From an uncultured Muribaculaceae bacterium (lineage in GTDB: Bacteria; Bacteroidota; Bacteroidia; Bacteroidales; Muribaculaceae): a stretch of DNA of 14,544 bases. The stretch covers positions 1 to 14,544 of the forward strand of contig CAJTUG010000032.1 in NCBI GenBank assembly GCA_910579605.1. The letters run 5' to 3'. The position numbers and the translations under genes were made by a program. Positions 7,506-14,544 of the stretch are shown piece after piece (position 1 is the first letter of the stretch; each line of letters starts with the position of its first letter). The notes below the pieces were generated by a model. It searched no databases. It worked only from the letters and a program-made list of their open reading frames with translations, and was not told the origin of the DNA.

Positions 7506-8702
7506 TTATACATTCTTAAAGATTTGCGGAACGAATTCGGTGAGATATATTCGCCAATTTTTCCAGATATGCCCTTCGGGAGTTTCGTAGTAGGAATACT
7601 TATATCCCTTGTCATCAAGAAGCTTGCGATATTCTTCGTTTGCTTTATACAAGAAATCGGTATTTCCTATAGCTATCCAATAAAGGGCTGGTTTTTTGTC
7701 AAATTGAGTCTTAAGCTTAGCGTCAAGATCTGAATAAATAGGAGATGAGACTTTTTTATCGGGCATTATTGCTGCAGAAAACAAACCTACGTAGTCAAAT
7801 AAGTCTGGATACTGTTTGGAAATATGCATTGAATGAAATCCACCCATACTTAGGCCAGCTATAGCTCGGCCTTTCTTCTCCTTGATAGTACGATAATTAT
7901 TGTCAATGAAATTTACGACTTCAGGAAAATGTGTTTCAAAGCTGCCTTCCATTGTCTTGGGGAGTTGCATGCTTGGCGCTACAAAACCAAGGCTTGATTC
8001 ACCAGGTGCTGCTTGAAGAGCTGCATTACCATTAGTCATAACCACTATCATGGGTTCCGCCTTACCTTCAGCAATCATATTGTCAAGAATCTGTGCAGCG
8101 CGTCCTAATTCTGTCCACGCGTTTTCGTCGCCACCCATACCATGGAGAAGATAGAACACCGGGTAATTTTTACCAGACGTCTCATAACCCGCAGGTGTAT
8201 AGACGGTGAGCCGGCGATCAAGACCAAGGACATCGCTGTGGTACCACGTCTTGGAAACCGTTCCGTGAGGAACATCTTTCACTTTATAGTAGCTTGCCCG
8301 GTCACCATCAATGAGAAAAACATTTGTTACCGAAGAGACATCGCGAATCTGGTGTACATTAGATGGGTCTGTAATTTTAAGGCCGTCGACAAGGAAGGTA
8401 TAGCTATAAAGCTCAGGAGCAAGCGGTTGCAGAGTGGTAAATTCCCAAACACCATCTTTCTGCACCAGATCGGCGGTTCCTGGCCCATCAAATTCGCCAA
8501 AAGGAGTATTTATTTTTTGTGTGGGTAAGAAATCACCGGTAACTTTCACTTCTTTAGCATTTGGAGCAGCTAAACGAAAGGTCACTGTATTGTCGGGGTT
8601 CACCTGAGGCGAAACGATCTGAGAGCCGCCCCACAAAGCTTGTTGGGCATTGGCCATGAAAGCTAAAGCTGCTACACAACATGAGAAAATATACTTTTTC
8701 AT
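7506..8702 (-). CDS. Secreted CE1-type carbohydrate esterase with N-terminal E-set domain
   Basis: An alpha/beta-hydrolase of the esterase D / feruloyl and acetylxylan esterase type, expected to remove acyl groups from polysaccharides. It has 398 residues. The signal peptide is MKKYIFSCCVAALAFMANA, cleaved before Q20. An immunoglobulin-like, CBM48/E-set-related domain (about 28-130, with LYSYTFLVDG and TDPSN) precedes the catalytic domain (about 150-395). The latter has LLHGMGG (185-191, oxyanion region), the nucleophile elbow GLSMGG with S285, a likely acid D349 (GNTDF) and H378 (EGHIW). The triad is complete. It lies 238 nt upstream of the GH3 gene on the same strand, which suggests a shared role in hemicellulose breakdown. 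The true substrate (feruloyl or acetyl groups) is not decided by these motifs. Confidence 0.93.
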   Translation of the reverse strand: MKKYIFSCCVAALAFMANAQQALWGGSQIVSPQVNPDNTVTFRLAAPNAKEVKVTGDFLPTQKINTPFGEFDGPGTADLVQKDGVWEFTTLQPLAPELYSYTFLVDGLKITDPSNVHQIRDVSSVTNVFLIDGDRASYYKVKDVPHGTVSKTWYHSDVLGLDRRLTVYTPAGYETSGKNYPVFYLLHGMGGDENAWTELGRAAQILDNMIAEGKAEPMIVVMTNGNAALQAAPGESSLGFVAPSMQLPKTMEGSFETHFPEVVNFIDNNYRTIKEKKGRAIAGLSMGGFHSMHISKQYPDLFDYVGLFSAAIMPDKKVSSPIYSDLDAKLKTQFDKKPALYWIAIGNTDFLYKANEEYRKLLDDKGYKYSYYETPEGHIWKNWRIYLTEFVPQIFKNV

Positions 8703-8973
8703 TTTAACAAGTCTAATAGTCTATTAAATGTGGAATTTAGTTATGTTATTTAATTAAATTTACGGAAAACAAACGGGAGAGCCTTAAAATATTCATCAAT
8801 GCACTCATGGCATATATCTACGTAAAAGCAAAGGAAGATAAACAGTATACTCACACATGGTATCGATACAATATATTGGCAGTTTAACTCTCCACTCTGC
8901 TGTGAGTTTCAGGCCATTTTGCCCATATACTACAACAGTAAGTGTCTGGACAAAATTACTAAAACAAACTTTC
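8703..8973. other. Gap upstream of the esterase, no intact gene
   Basis: This stretch contains only short frames with no recognisable protein. On the minus strand a frame starting MRKFVLVILS overlaps the stop of the esterase relic by four bases and ends after 15 codons. A second frame in the same interval stays open to about 8805 without resembling a known family. A TAATTTTG sequence (8951-8958, minus) matches the -7 consensus, but its -33 element is poor and it lies about 250 nt before the esterase start. I see no tRNA or strong hairpin. Confidence 0.4.
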
Positions 8974-9120
8974 TCATTCAGAAAACATTTCGTTAAAAAA
9001 AGTTATAACCTTAGAACTGCATACACTCCAGAAAGCCCAATCGTGTATACCACTACGTTCGATGTATTTAAACGTGGGCAATAATGGAGAAAATTGCATA
9101 GCATCATTAAGAACTTTGTG
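8974..9120 (-). pseudogene. C-terminal relic of a CE1-type esterase
   Basis: The minus strand encodes 48 residues ending at a TGA (8976-8974). They contain the run FKYIERSGIHDWAFW and end VITFFNEMFSE. The pattern (F/Y)xYxExxGxHDWxFW followed by a hydrophobic helix is the characteristic end of CE1 esterases, where the His is the catalytic base. The frame continues upstream to about 9195 with low-complexity residues, but no start, oxyanion loop or GxSxG elbow exists before the tamB promoter and CDS begin. It is therefore a truncated remnant, probably from an earlier larger carbohydrate-degrading locus. It differs clearly in sequence from the intact esterase downstream. Confidence 0.5.
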
Positions 9121-9184
9121 CTGGGTAATATTTTTATGGCATTTTTTTTGAGAGTTTGGAGACGCAAAATTGGTTTTTTTTGTG

Positions 9185-9192
9185 TAATTTCG
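9185..9192 (+). promoter_or_regulatory. Probable -7 element of tamB
   Basis: TAATTTCG matches the TAnnTTTG consensus at all but one base and is followed by CACC. T-runs lie upstream, but no well-spaced TTTG -33 element is visible. Transcription would begin around 9196-9199, only a few bases before the preferred ATG at 9202. Confidence 0.42.
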
Positions 9193-9201
9193 CACCTTGC
9201 A

Positions 9202-12200
9202 ATGAGTAAAGTGTGGAAAATATTCAGGTCCTTGATGTCGGTGATACTGATAGCAGCGGTAGCATTGCCTTCGCTGCTGTTTGTTTTATTATCGTTCGGT
9301 CCTGTACAACAACTCATTAAAGATATCGCTTCAAAGGAACTAAGCAAAGCTTTAGGAGCTGAAATATCCATAGGACGTGTTGTAATACACCCATTCAACC
9401 GCCTAAATGTAGAAAACCTCAGTTTAGTAGTAGCACCTACCGATACTGTAGCAACCATAAAGACGGTCAGCGCAGGCTTTGAAATGCGTCACTTTTTGCG
9501 TACAGGAGAATTGATAATAGATTATGCTTTGGTAGAAGGAGTTGAAGCTCGCATAATCCGCAACGACAGCGCCTCACCACTAAATATACAGCCTATAATA
9601 GACCATTTGAAATCTGATGACAAAGACAAAGAACCATCGGCTTTCCAACTGGCTGTCAATACAGTAGTACTAAGAGATGCATCTTTACGATATGATGTCT
9701 TAAGCGCCCCTCATCTTGACTCAGAACGGTTTGACAAAAACCATATATCTATTTCAAATTTAATGGTTAACGCTTATATACCGTCTATAGCAAATAAGCG
9801 GTATGCTGTTGATTTGAATCATCTTTCGTTTGAGGAGAGCTGCGGATTTAAACTTAAGGAACTTTCTACCAAAGCTGATTTTACAAGCATGGGAGCTAAT
9901 ATATCTGATTTCTGTATTTATTTTGACAACAGTAAATTAGAATTAAAACCATTTTCACTTGATTTTGACGGTTTTGAAAATATTGGTTATGCTCTAAAAA
10001 ATAATTACATCGAATTTAGCACTGCCAATACAGCTAAAATCCATTTACCAGACTTTGCTTGCTTTGCCCCTATACTCAAAAAGATAGACGACACATTCAA
10101 TCTTTCGTTCTGCCTTGATGCATCAACAGACAGTATTTCTGTAAACGAATTCATTCTGTCGCGGAATAGACCGGAAAGCATGTCTATATCACTGAGAGGT
10201 TGTGCTACCGGTTTTTCATCTCTTTCAGATTTGAGATTTAACTTAAATCGTGCAACAATCTTAGCCGACGGATGGGAGATATGTAATTCTTTCGGCTCTT
10301 TTATTCCGGAAAAAAGTAAATTAATTTTACGTCAATTACCCGTTATCGCTATAGCAGCCAAAGGCGAAGGTAATTTAGAAGATTTTAATCTTTCTGTAAA
10401 TTCAGGAGGCAGTCTCGGAGATGTCAATATAGATGCCAATATCAAAAAACAAGCTTATTATTCCAGAATCTCCAGTAATGCTGTTTTTAAAGAATTAGAT
10501 TTAGGTCTTATCAGCGGCAATAGTAAGTTAGGATTTGCAAGCGGTGAAATATCAACCGATGCAACCATAATGAGTAAGAAAATTTACGGGAATGTAGACT
10601 TGGATATCTCTCGCTTAGACTACAACAAATACTCTTATAGCAACATCAAAGCAAATGCCAACGTTGATAAAGACGGGAAAGCTGAGGCTCATATCAATGT
10701 CAACGATCCTTGTGCAACAGCTTTGCTATACGCATATTTCGATACATCTAACCCTAATAAAACACTAAGCGCAACAGCTGCTTTAGCCAATATTGACTTT
10801 CACACCTTAGGCCTTGATAAGAACCACCAAGGCTATCGTTTCGGGGCAAAGATGATTGCAGAACTTTCCGGAAAAGATTTTGAAACTTTGGGCGGATATA
10901 TTTCAATTACAGATATAAATTGGTTGGACCAACGTCGCAAAGGTTTGAGAATAAACCGTATTAATCTATCTGCCAATCCCGACATGCGTCCTGCCGAAAT
11001 AGAGCTTTCATCCGACTTTGCAGACGGGTCTCTAAAAGGTGTATATAATTTCAAGAGACTACCAGATGAAATCATACAGATGGCCAGCCATTATGTTCCC
11101 GCCCTTTTAGACAAATATAATACAACAGAGAATATAAATCATTTTAATTTTGATTTCACCATAAAACCTTGTGCAGATTTATGCTCATTTTTCAATTTAC
11201 CGGTGAGCATTATTTCTCCTATAGAGATAAACGGCAGAGCAGATACTCCAGGGCTTTATACATCCATAAACCTTTCAACTCAATTCCTGCAATATGGCCA
11301 GAAATATTTAGAAGACATTGAGATATTCGGTGCAATGGATTCGTCAACAGATAAAGCTTCGTTATATTTCACGGCCACTACTCCAACCAAAAAGGGAGAC
11401 ATGGCGCTTGTTGGATTAATAGGAGTCAAGAACAATAATATCAATACACAAATCGACTGGTCGGTGAAACGTAAAATACCTCTTAATGGTACTATTGATT
11501 TTTCCGCCGAAATCCATGAAGCAAATAATACAGGCAAAGGACTCCTGCCTTTCCCATTAACAGTTGAATTCAATCCCGGAACAATTAATTTCGGCGATGC
11601 GGTATGGACAATCAATCCATCTACAATCTATTTCGGGGAAGACAATATCTCGGTAGAGCATTTCTCCCTTGTGGCCGGAAAACAACAAATTTCTATAGAC
11701 GGTCTGGCTGGTACAGAACACACGGATTCCATGACTATAAAACTCAACGACATATCTCTACTGCCAATATTTGAGACCCTTGAAATAGACAAGGCTATGA
11801 TAGGAGGACGAGCTACGGGAGTTTTCTCTGCAAATCAACTATTGTCGAAGGAACCTGAGTTAATATGTCCTAAACTCCATGTTGATTCCATTGGCTACAA
11901 CCGTTGTACAATAGGTGACGCCAATGTATTCGCAAAATGGGAAAACAGCCGCAAGTCATTTTACCTTGATGCAGACATAACTGGTCCTGCCGGGGAGCAG
12001 TCGCGTATTCATGGTGATATCCTTCCTCTTGGCGAAGCTCTTGACTTAAATTTCAAAGCCGACAAAGTTCCTGTAGGTTTCCTCAAACCTTTTATGGAGG
12101 CTTTTGCTTCCGATATAAGAGGACATGCATCGGGTCATTGCCGCCTGTTTGGCACTTTTAAAGAAATTGACCTTGAGGGAGATGTTTTTGCCGACAGCGT

Positions 12201-13716
12201 GATGTTTAAAATTGATTTCACCAACACTGCTTATTGGGCAACCGACAGTATACACCTACGTCCGGGCAAAATTATAGTTCCTCGCGCTAAAATTTACGAT
12301 TCCGAAGGCAATACCGCATTTTTAGATGGAGAAGTGCATCACGTATTCTTTAAACAGCCTTCGTTTAAATTCAATATTTCAGACGCTCGTGAATTCCTGT
12401 CGTTCAACGGAACCCAGAAACAAAACCCGGATTGGTACGGAACTATTTACGGTAATGGCGGCGCGAATGTTTCAGGATGGCCGGGGGTAGTAAACATCAA
12501 AGTAAATATGAGTACAGCCCCTAAATCTCATTTCACATTTGTGCTTTCCGACAGGCTTGATGCGGAAGAATATTCTTTTGTTAATTTCCGCGACATAACT
12601 CCAGATTCCCTCAAGACACAGGTAAAGACAACCGATAATACTCCCGATATAATCCGTGTACTTAAAAACAACCACGGACACGAAACAGAAGAATCGTCGG
12701 CCTACAATATGGATATAACAGTAGACATAACACCCGATGCCCAAATGACACTCGTGATGGATCCGGCATCAGACGACGAAATTAATGCAACAGGCAGTGG
12801 CCATATGCGTTTGGCATACAATTCCACAAACAACGACTTGAACATGTGGGGTGACTATATAGTAAATACCGGCAGTTACCGGTTTACCCTTCAGGATATT
12901 ATTATTAGAGATTTCACCATTATGCCCGGCAGCGAGATAAGTTTTGACGGAGACCCCTACGCCGCCAAAGCCAATCTTCAAGCTTATTATGCTACAAACG
13001 CCAATCTTTCGGATCTTGACAAATCGTTCCTACAAGACCGAGACGTAGCCCGAACAAACGTTCCTGTTCATGCGATACTGCAAGCGACAGGCGATATAAG
13101 GCAACCTGAAATCAAATTTGACTTATCTTTTCCGACCCTCACGTCGGATACTTATCGAAAAGTGCGATCTATCGTTAGCACAGAAGATATGATGAATCGC
13201 CAGATTATATATCTCATGGCATTAAACCGTTTCTACACGCCTGATTATATGGCAAACACCACTAACGAATTATTCTCCGTTGCTTCGTCTACCATATCAA
13301 GCCAACTTGGCAGTATGCTTGGAAAAATATCTGACAAATGGAGCATAGCCCCAAATTTCAGAAGCGACAGAGGGGATTTCTCGGATGTTGAGGTTGACGT
13401 TGCACTTACAAGCCGCCTGCTTAACAACCGGCTTCTTTTCAACGGGAATTTCGGATACCGAGATAAAAGTCTGAATACAAATCAATTCATAGGAGATTTT
13501 GATATTGAATATTTATTGACAAAAAAAGGTAATTGGCGCCTCAAAGCATATAATCGATACAACGATGCCAACTACTATCTCCGCTCCGCTGCAACGACAC
13601 AAGGCGTTGGGATAATGTTCAAACGAGATTTTGATAATCTTTTCAATTTCCTAAAGCCAAAGAAAAAACACAATAAAAGTTCAGAGACAGACAGCACTGA
13701 GCATAAAAATCCTTAA
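9202..13716 (+). CDS. tamB: TamB-like translocation/assembly module protein (DUF490)
   Basis: A giant periplasm-spanning protein of the AsmA/TamB group. Relatives take part in outer-membrane protein insertion and inter-membrane lipid transport. I start it at the ATG at 9202 (MSKVWKIFRSL): positive residues then precede one membrane helix (about 11-31) followed by FGPVQQLIKDIASKELSKALGAEISIGR, the classic TamB opening. The upstream in-frame extension to 9094 overlaps the promoter and has no family character. The 1504-residue body is rich in alternating beta strands, as expected for a beta-taco groove. The DUF490 domain covers about 1150-1490, including NMWGDYIVNTGSYRFTLQD and a final beta-rich segment ending GVGIMFKRDF. 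A Lys/Ser-rich tail closes it. No TamA-like partner lies in the window. The next gene, htpG, is 83 nt downstream and seems to have its own promoter. Confidence 0.92.
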   Translation: MSKVWKIFRSLMSVILIAAVALPSLLFVLLSFGPVQQLIKDIASKELSKALGAEISIGRVVIHPFNRLNVENLSLVVAPTDTVATIKTVSAGFEMRHFLRTGELIIDYALVEGVEARIIRNDSASPLNIQPIIDHLKSDDKDKEPSAFQLAVNTVVLRDASLRYDVLSAPHLDSERFDKNHISISNLMVNAYIPSIANKRYAVDLNHLSFEESCGFKLKELSTKADFTSMGANISDFCIYFDNSKLELKPFSLDFDGFENIGYALKNNYIEFSTANTAKIHLPDFACFAPILKKIDDTFNLSFCLDASTDSISVNEFILSRNRPESMSISLRGCATGFSSLSDLRFNLNRATILADGWEICNSFGSFIPEKSKLILRQLPVIAIAAKGEGNLEDFNLSVNSGGSLGDVNIDANIKKQAYYSRISSNAVFKELDLGLISGNSKLGFASGEISTDATIMSKKIYGNVDLDISRLDYNKYSYSNIKANANVDKDGKAEAHINVNDPCATALLYAYFDTSNPNKTLSATAALANIDFHTLGLDKNHQGYRFGAKMIAELSGKDFETLGGYISITDINWLDQRRKGLRINRINLSANPDMRPAEIELSSDFADGSLKGVYNFKRLPDEIIQMASHYVPALLDKYNTTENINHFNFDFTIKPCADLCSFFNLPVSIISPIEINGRADTPGLYTSINLSTQFLQYGQKYLEDIEIFGAMDSSTDKASLYFTATTPTKKGDMALVGLIGVKNNNINTQIDWSVKRKIPLNGTIDFSAEIHEANNTGKGLLPFPLTVEFNPGTINFGDAVWTINPSTIYFGEDNISVEHFSLVAGKQQISIDGLAGTEHTDSMTIKLNDISLLPIFETLEIDKAMIGGRATGVFSANQLLSKEPELICPKLHVDSIGYNRCTIGDANVFAKWENSRKSFYLDADITGPAGEQSRIHGDILPLGEALDLNFKADKVPVGFLKPFMEAFASDIRGHASGHCRLFGTFKEIDLEGDVFADSVMFKIDFTNTAYWATDSIHLRPGKIIVPRAKIYDSEGNTAFLDGEVHHVFFKQPSFKFNISDAREFLSFNGTQKQNPDWYGTIYGNGGANVSGWPGVVNIKVNMSTAPKSHFTFVLSDRLDAEEYSFVNFRDITPDSLKTQVKTTDNTPDIIRVLKNNHGHETEESSAYNMDITVDITPDAQMTLVMDPASDDEINATGSGHMRLAYNSTNNDLNMWGDYIVNTGSYRFTLQDIIIRDFTIMPGSEISFDGDPYAAKANLQAYYATNANLSDLDKSFLQDRDVARTNVPVHAILQATGDIRQPEIKFDLSFPTLTSDTYRKVRSIVSTEDMMNRQIIYLMALNRFYTPDYMANTTNELFSVASSTISSQLGSMLGKISDKWSIAPNFRSDRGDFSDVEVDVALTSRLLNNRLLFNGNFGYRDKSLNTNQFIGDFDIEYLLTKKGNWRLKAYNRYNDANYYLRSAATTQGVGIMFKRDFDNLFNFLKPKKKHNKSSETDSTEHKNP

Positions 13717-13748
13717 AACTGCCAATTTGTCAGTTTTCGCTATTGGCA
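13715..13748 (+). promoter_or_regulatory. Overlapping inverted repeats upstream of htpG, candidate activator site
   Basis: AAAACTG (13715-13721) and CAGTTTT (13731-13737) are perfect 7-bp inverted arms around a 9-nt centre. The inner CTGCCAATTTGTCAG is itself a near-palindrome. A second pair, TGCCAAT (13720-13726) and ATTGGCA (13742-13748), overlaps the first and reaches into the -24 box. The left arm includes part of the tamB stop codon. The position just upstream of a sigma-54 promoter suggests an activator or repressor site; a weak tamB terminator is an alternative. Confidence 0.5.
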
Positions 13749-13759
13749 TTTCTTTTGCA
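13743..13759 (+). promoter_or_regulatory. Sigma-54 (-24/-12) promoter of htpG
   Basis: TTGGCA and TTTTGCA are arranged so that the GG at 13745 and the GC at 13757 are exactly 12 nt apart, the invariant spacing of RpoN promoters (TGGCAC-N5-TTGCW). Five of the six bases of the -24 box and all of TTGCA match. The predicted start is near 13770, giving a leader of about 30 nt that is rich in A before the htpG ATG. No exact TAnnTTTG housekeeping element is present in the gap. Confidence 0.72.
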
Positions 13760-13799
13760 TATTTGTTATTCAAAACAGAAAACAAAATAAACTTAAGAT

Positions 13800-14544
13800 A
13801 TGCAAACAGGTAAAATAGGAGTAACGACCGAAAATATTTTCCCGGTAATCAAAAAATTCCTTTATAGCGATCATGAAATTTTTCTTCGTGAACTTGTATC
13901 TAATGCCGTAGACGCAACTCAAAAATTACGCACACTTTCTTCTTTTGGAGAATTCAAAGGCGAAACAGGCACTCTTGAGGTTCGTGTAGACGTAGATAAA
14001 GAAGCCGGAACTTTGACAGTATCGGATAGCGGCATCGGAATGACTGCCGAAGATATAGATAAATATATCAACCAGATAGCTTTTTCTGGTGCGGAAGAAT
14101 TCTTAAGCAAATATGGTGAAAATGCAAATTCAATAATCGGACATTTTGGCCTTGGTTTTTATTCTGCATTTATGGTAGCTACCAAGGTAGTTATTGAATC
14201 CCTGAGCTACAAGGAAGGTGCAGAACCTGTCAGGTGGGAATGCGATGGTTCTCCCGAGTATAACATGGGCAAAGGATCAAGAACTGAACGAGGAACTTCT
14301 ATAACGCTATATATAGACAACGACAGCAAGGAATTTCTCGAGCAGCAACGTGTAGATCTTCTTTTGAGGAAATATTGCCGTTTCCTACCCGTTCCAGTGA
14401 TTTCGGGAAAGGAAATGGAATGGAAGGACAATCAATGGGTAGCTACAGACAAGGATTTAGTTGTGAACAGTTCCGAACCTCAATGGATGAAAAAGCCATC
14501 GGAACTCACAGATGAAGATTACTTGAAATTTTACCGCGAACTTT
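13800..14544 (+). CDS. htpG: Molecular chaperone HtpG (Hsp90), 5' part
   Basis: This is the bacterial Hsp90, a cytoplasmic ATP-dependent dimeric chaperone. The window holds the first 248 codons; the gene runs off the right edge. The GHKL ATPase domain fills about 1-210. FLRELVSNAVDA carries E31 and N35 (catalytic Glu and Mg-binding Asn by comparison with yeast Hsp90). DSGIGM (76-81) binds the adenine, IAFSGAEEF (93-101) lies in the lid, and GHFGLGFYSAFMVA (114-127) is the glycine-rich loop. The middle domain begins near 225 (PQWMKKPSELTDEDYLKFYREL), as in other Bacteroidetes HtpG proteins. The ATG at 13800 matches the family start. It follows tamB by 83 nt and has its own sigma-54-like promoter, so heat or stress control separate from tamB is likely. 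Confidence 0.97.
   Translation, partial: MQTGKIGVTTENIFPVIKKFLYSDHEIFLRELVSNAVDATQKLRTLSSFGEFKGETGTLEVRVDVDKEAGTLTVSDSGIGMTAEDIDKYINQIAFSGAEEFLSKYGENANSIIGHFGLGFYSAFMVATKVVIESLSYKEGAEPVRWECDGSPEYNMGKGSRTERGTSITLYIDNDSKEFLEQQRVDLLLRKYCRFLPVPVISGKEMEWKDNQWVATDKDLVVNSSEPQWMKKPSELTDEDYLKFYREL

Noticed and set aside
8951..8958. TAATTTTG on the minus strand as an esterase promoter.
   Set aside because: It matches the -7 consensus but lacks a convincing -33 element and would leave a leader of about 245 nt; kept only as a remark.
8857..9084. A 75-codon plus-strand frame in the gap upstream of tamB.
   Set aside because: It lies antisense to the esterase relic, has no recognisable motifs, and its composition fits a shadow of the minus-strand coding remnant.
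9129..9181. Repeated T-runs before tamB as a terminator or curved-DNA element.
   Set aside because: No hairpin precedes them, and the spacing is not regular enough to support phased bending by eye.
9094..9201. Longer tamB start giving 36 extra residues.
   Set aside because: The extension covers the -7 promoter element and T-runs, reads as low-complexity translation, and precedes a clear MSKVWKIFRSL membrane-anchor start.

Overview
The window looks like chromosomal DNA of a Bacteroidales bacterium, possibly a gut Muribaculaceae-type organism. The evidence is AT-leaning coding DNA, start codons without Shine-Dalgarno sequences, promoter elements of the TAnnTTTG type, the thrS-infC-rpmI order, a very large TamB-like protein, and secreted glycoside hydrolase and esterase genes. 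The placement is inferred from gene content; no database search was possible.

Layout. From 1 to 8702 every gene is on the minus strand. At the left edge is a translation cluster, thrS (2630-693), infC (about 632-99) and the first codons of rpmI (34-1), with a TAnnTTTG promoter before thrS. Next comes kup (4690-2738), a potassium uptake permease. Then follow a GH3 beta-glucosidase (7267-4940) with a clear intrinsic terminator and a CE1-type esterase (8702-7506). Both have signal peptides and form a small glycan-degrading pair. Between 8703 and 9201 there is no intact gene, but the minus strand holds what looks like the C-terminal relic of a second CE1 esterase. From 9202 the direction switches to plus: a 1504-residue TamB-like envelope protein (9202-13716), then htpG (13800 to beyond the right edge).

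How the genes fit together. The translation genes form a conserved housekeeping operon. The esterase and beta-glucosidase probably act in sequence on plant or host polysaccharide fragments in the periplasm or at the cell surface. TamB and HtpG serve envelope assembly and protein folding.

Points most worth a second look. (1) The 83-bp gap before htpG carries a near-perfect sigma-54 (-24/-12) promoter, preceded by overlapping inverted repeats that look like an activator site; this suggests RpoN control of the chaperone. (2) The infC N-terminus is split between two reading frames, with a coding-like start just after thrS in one frame and the IF3 body in the next. (3) The relic esterase lies against the tamB promoter. 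No wholly new multi-gene system is visible; the window is mostly housekeeping genes plus a small carbohydrate-degrading insert.
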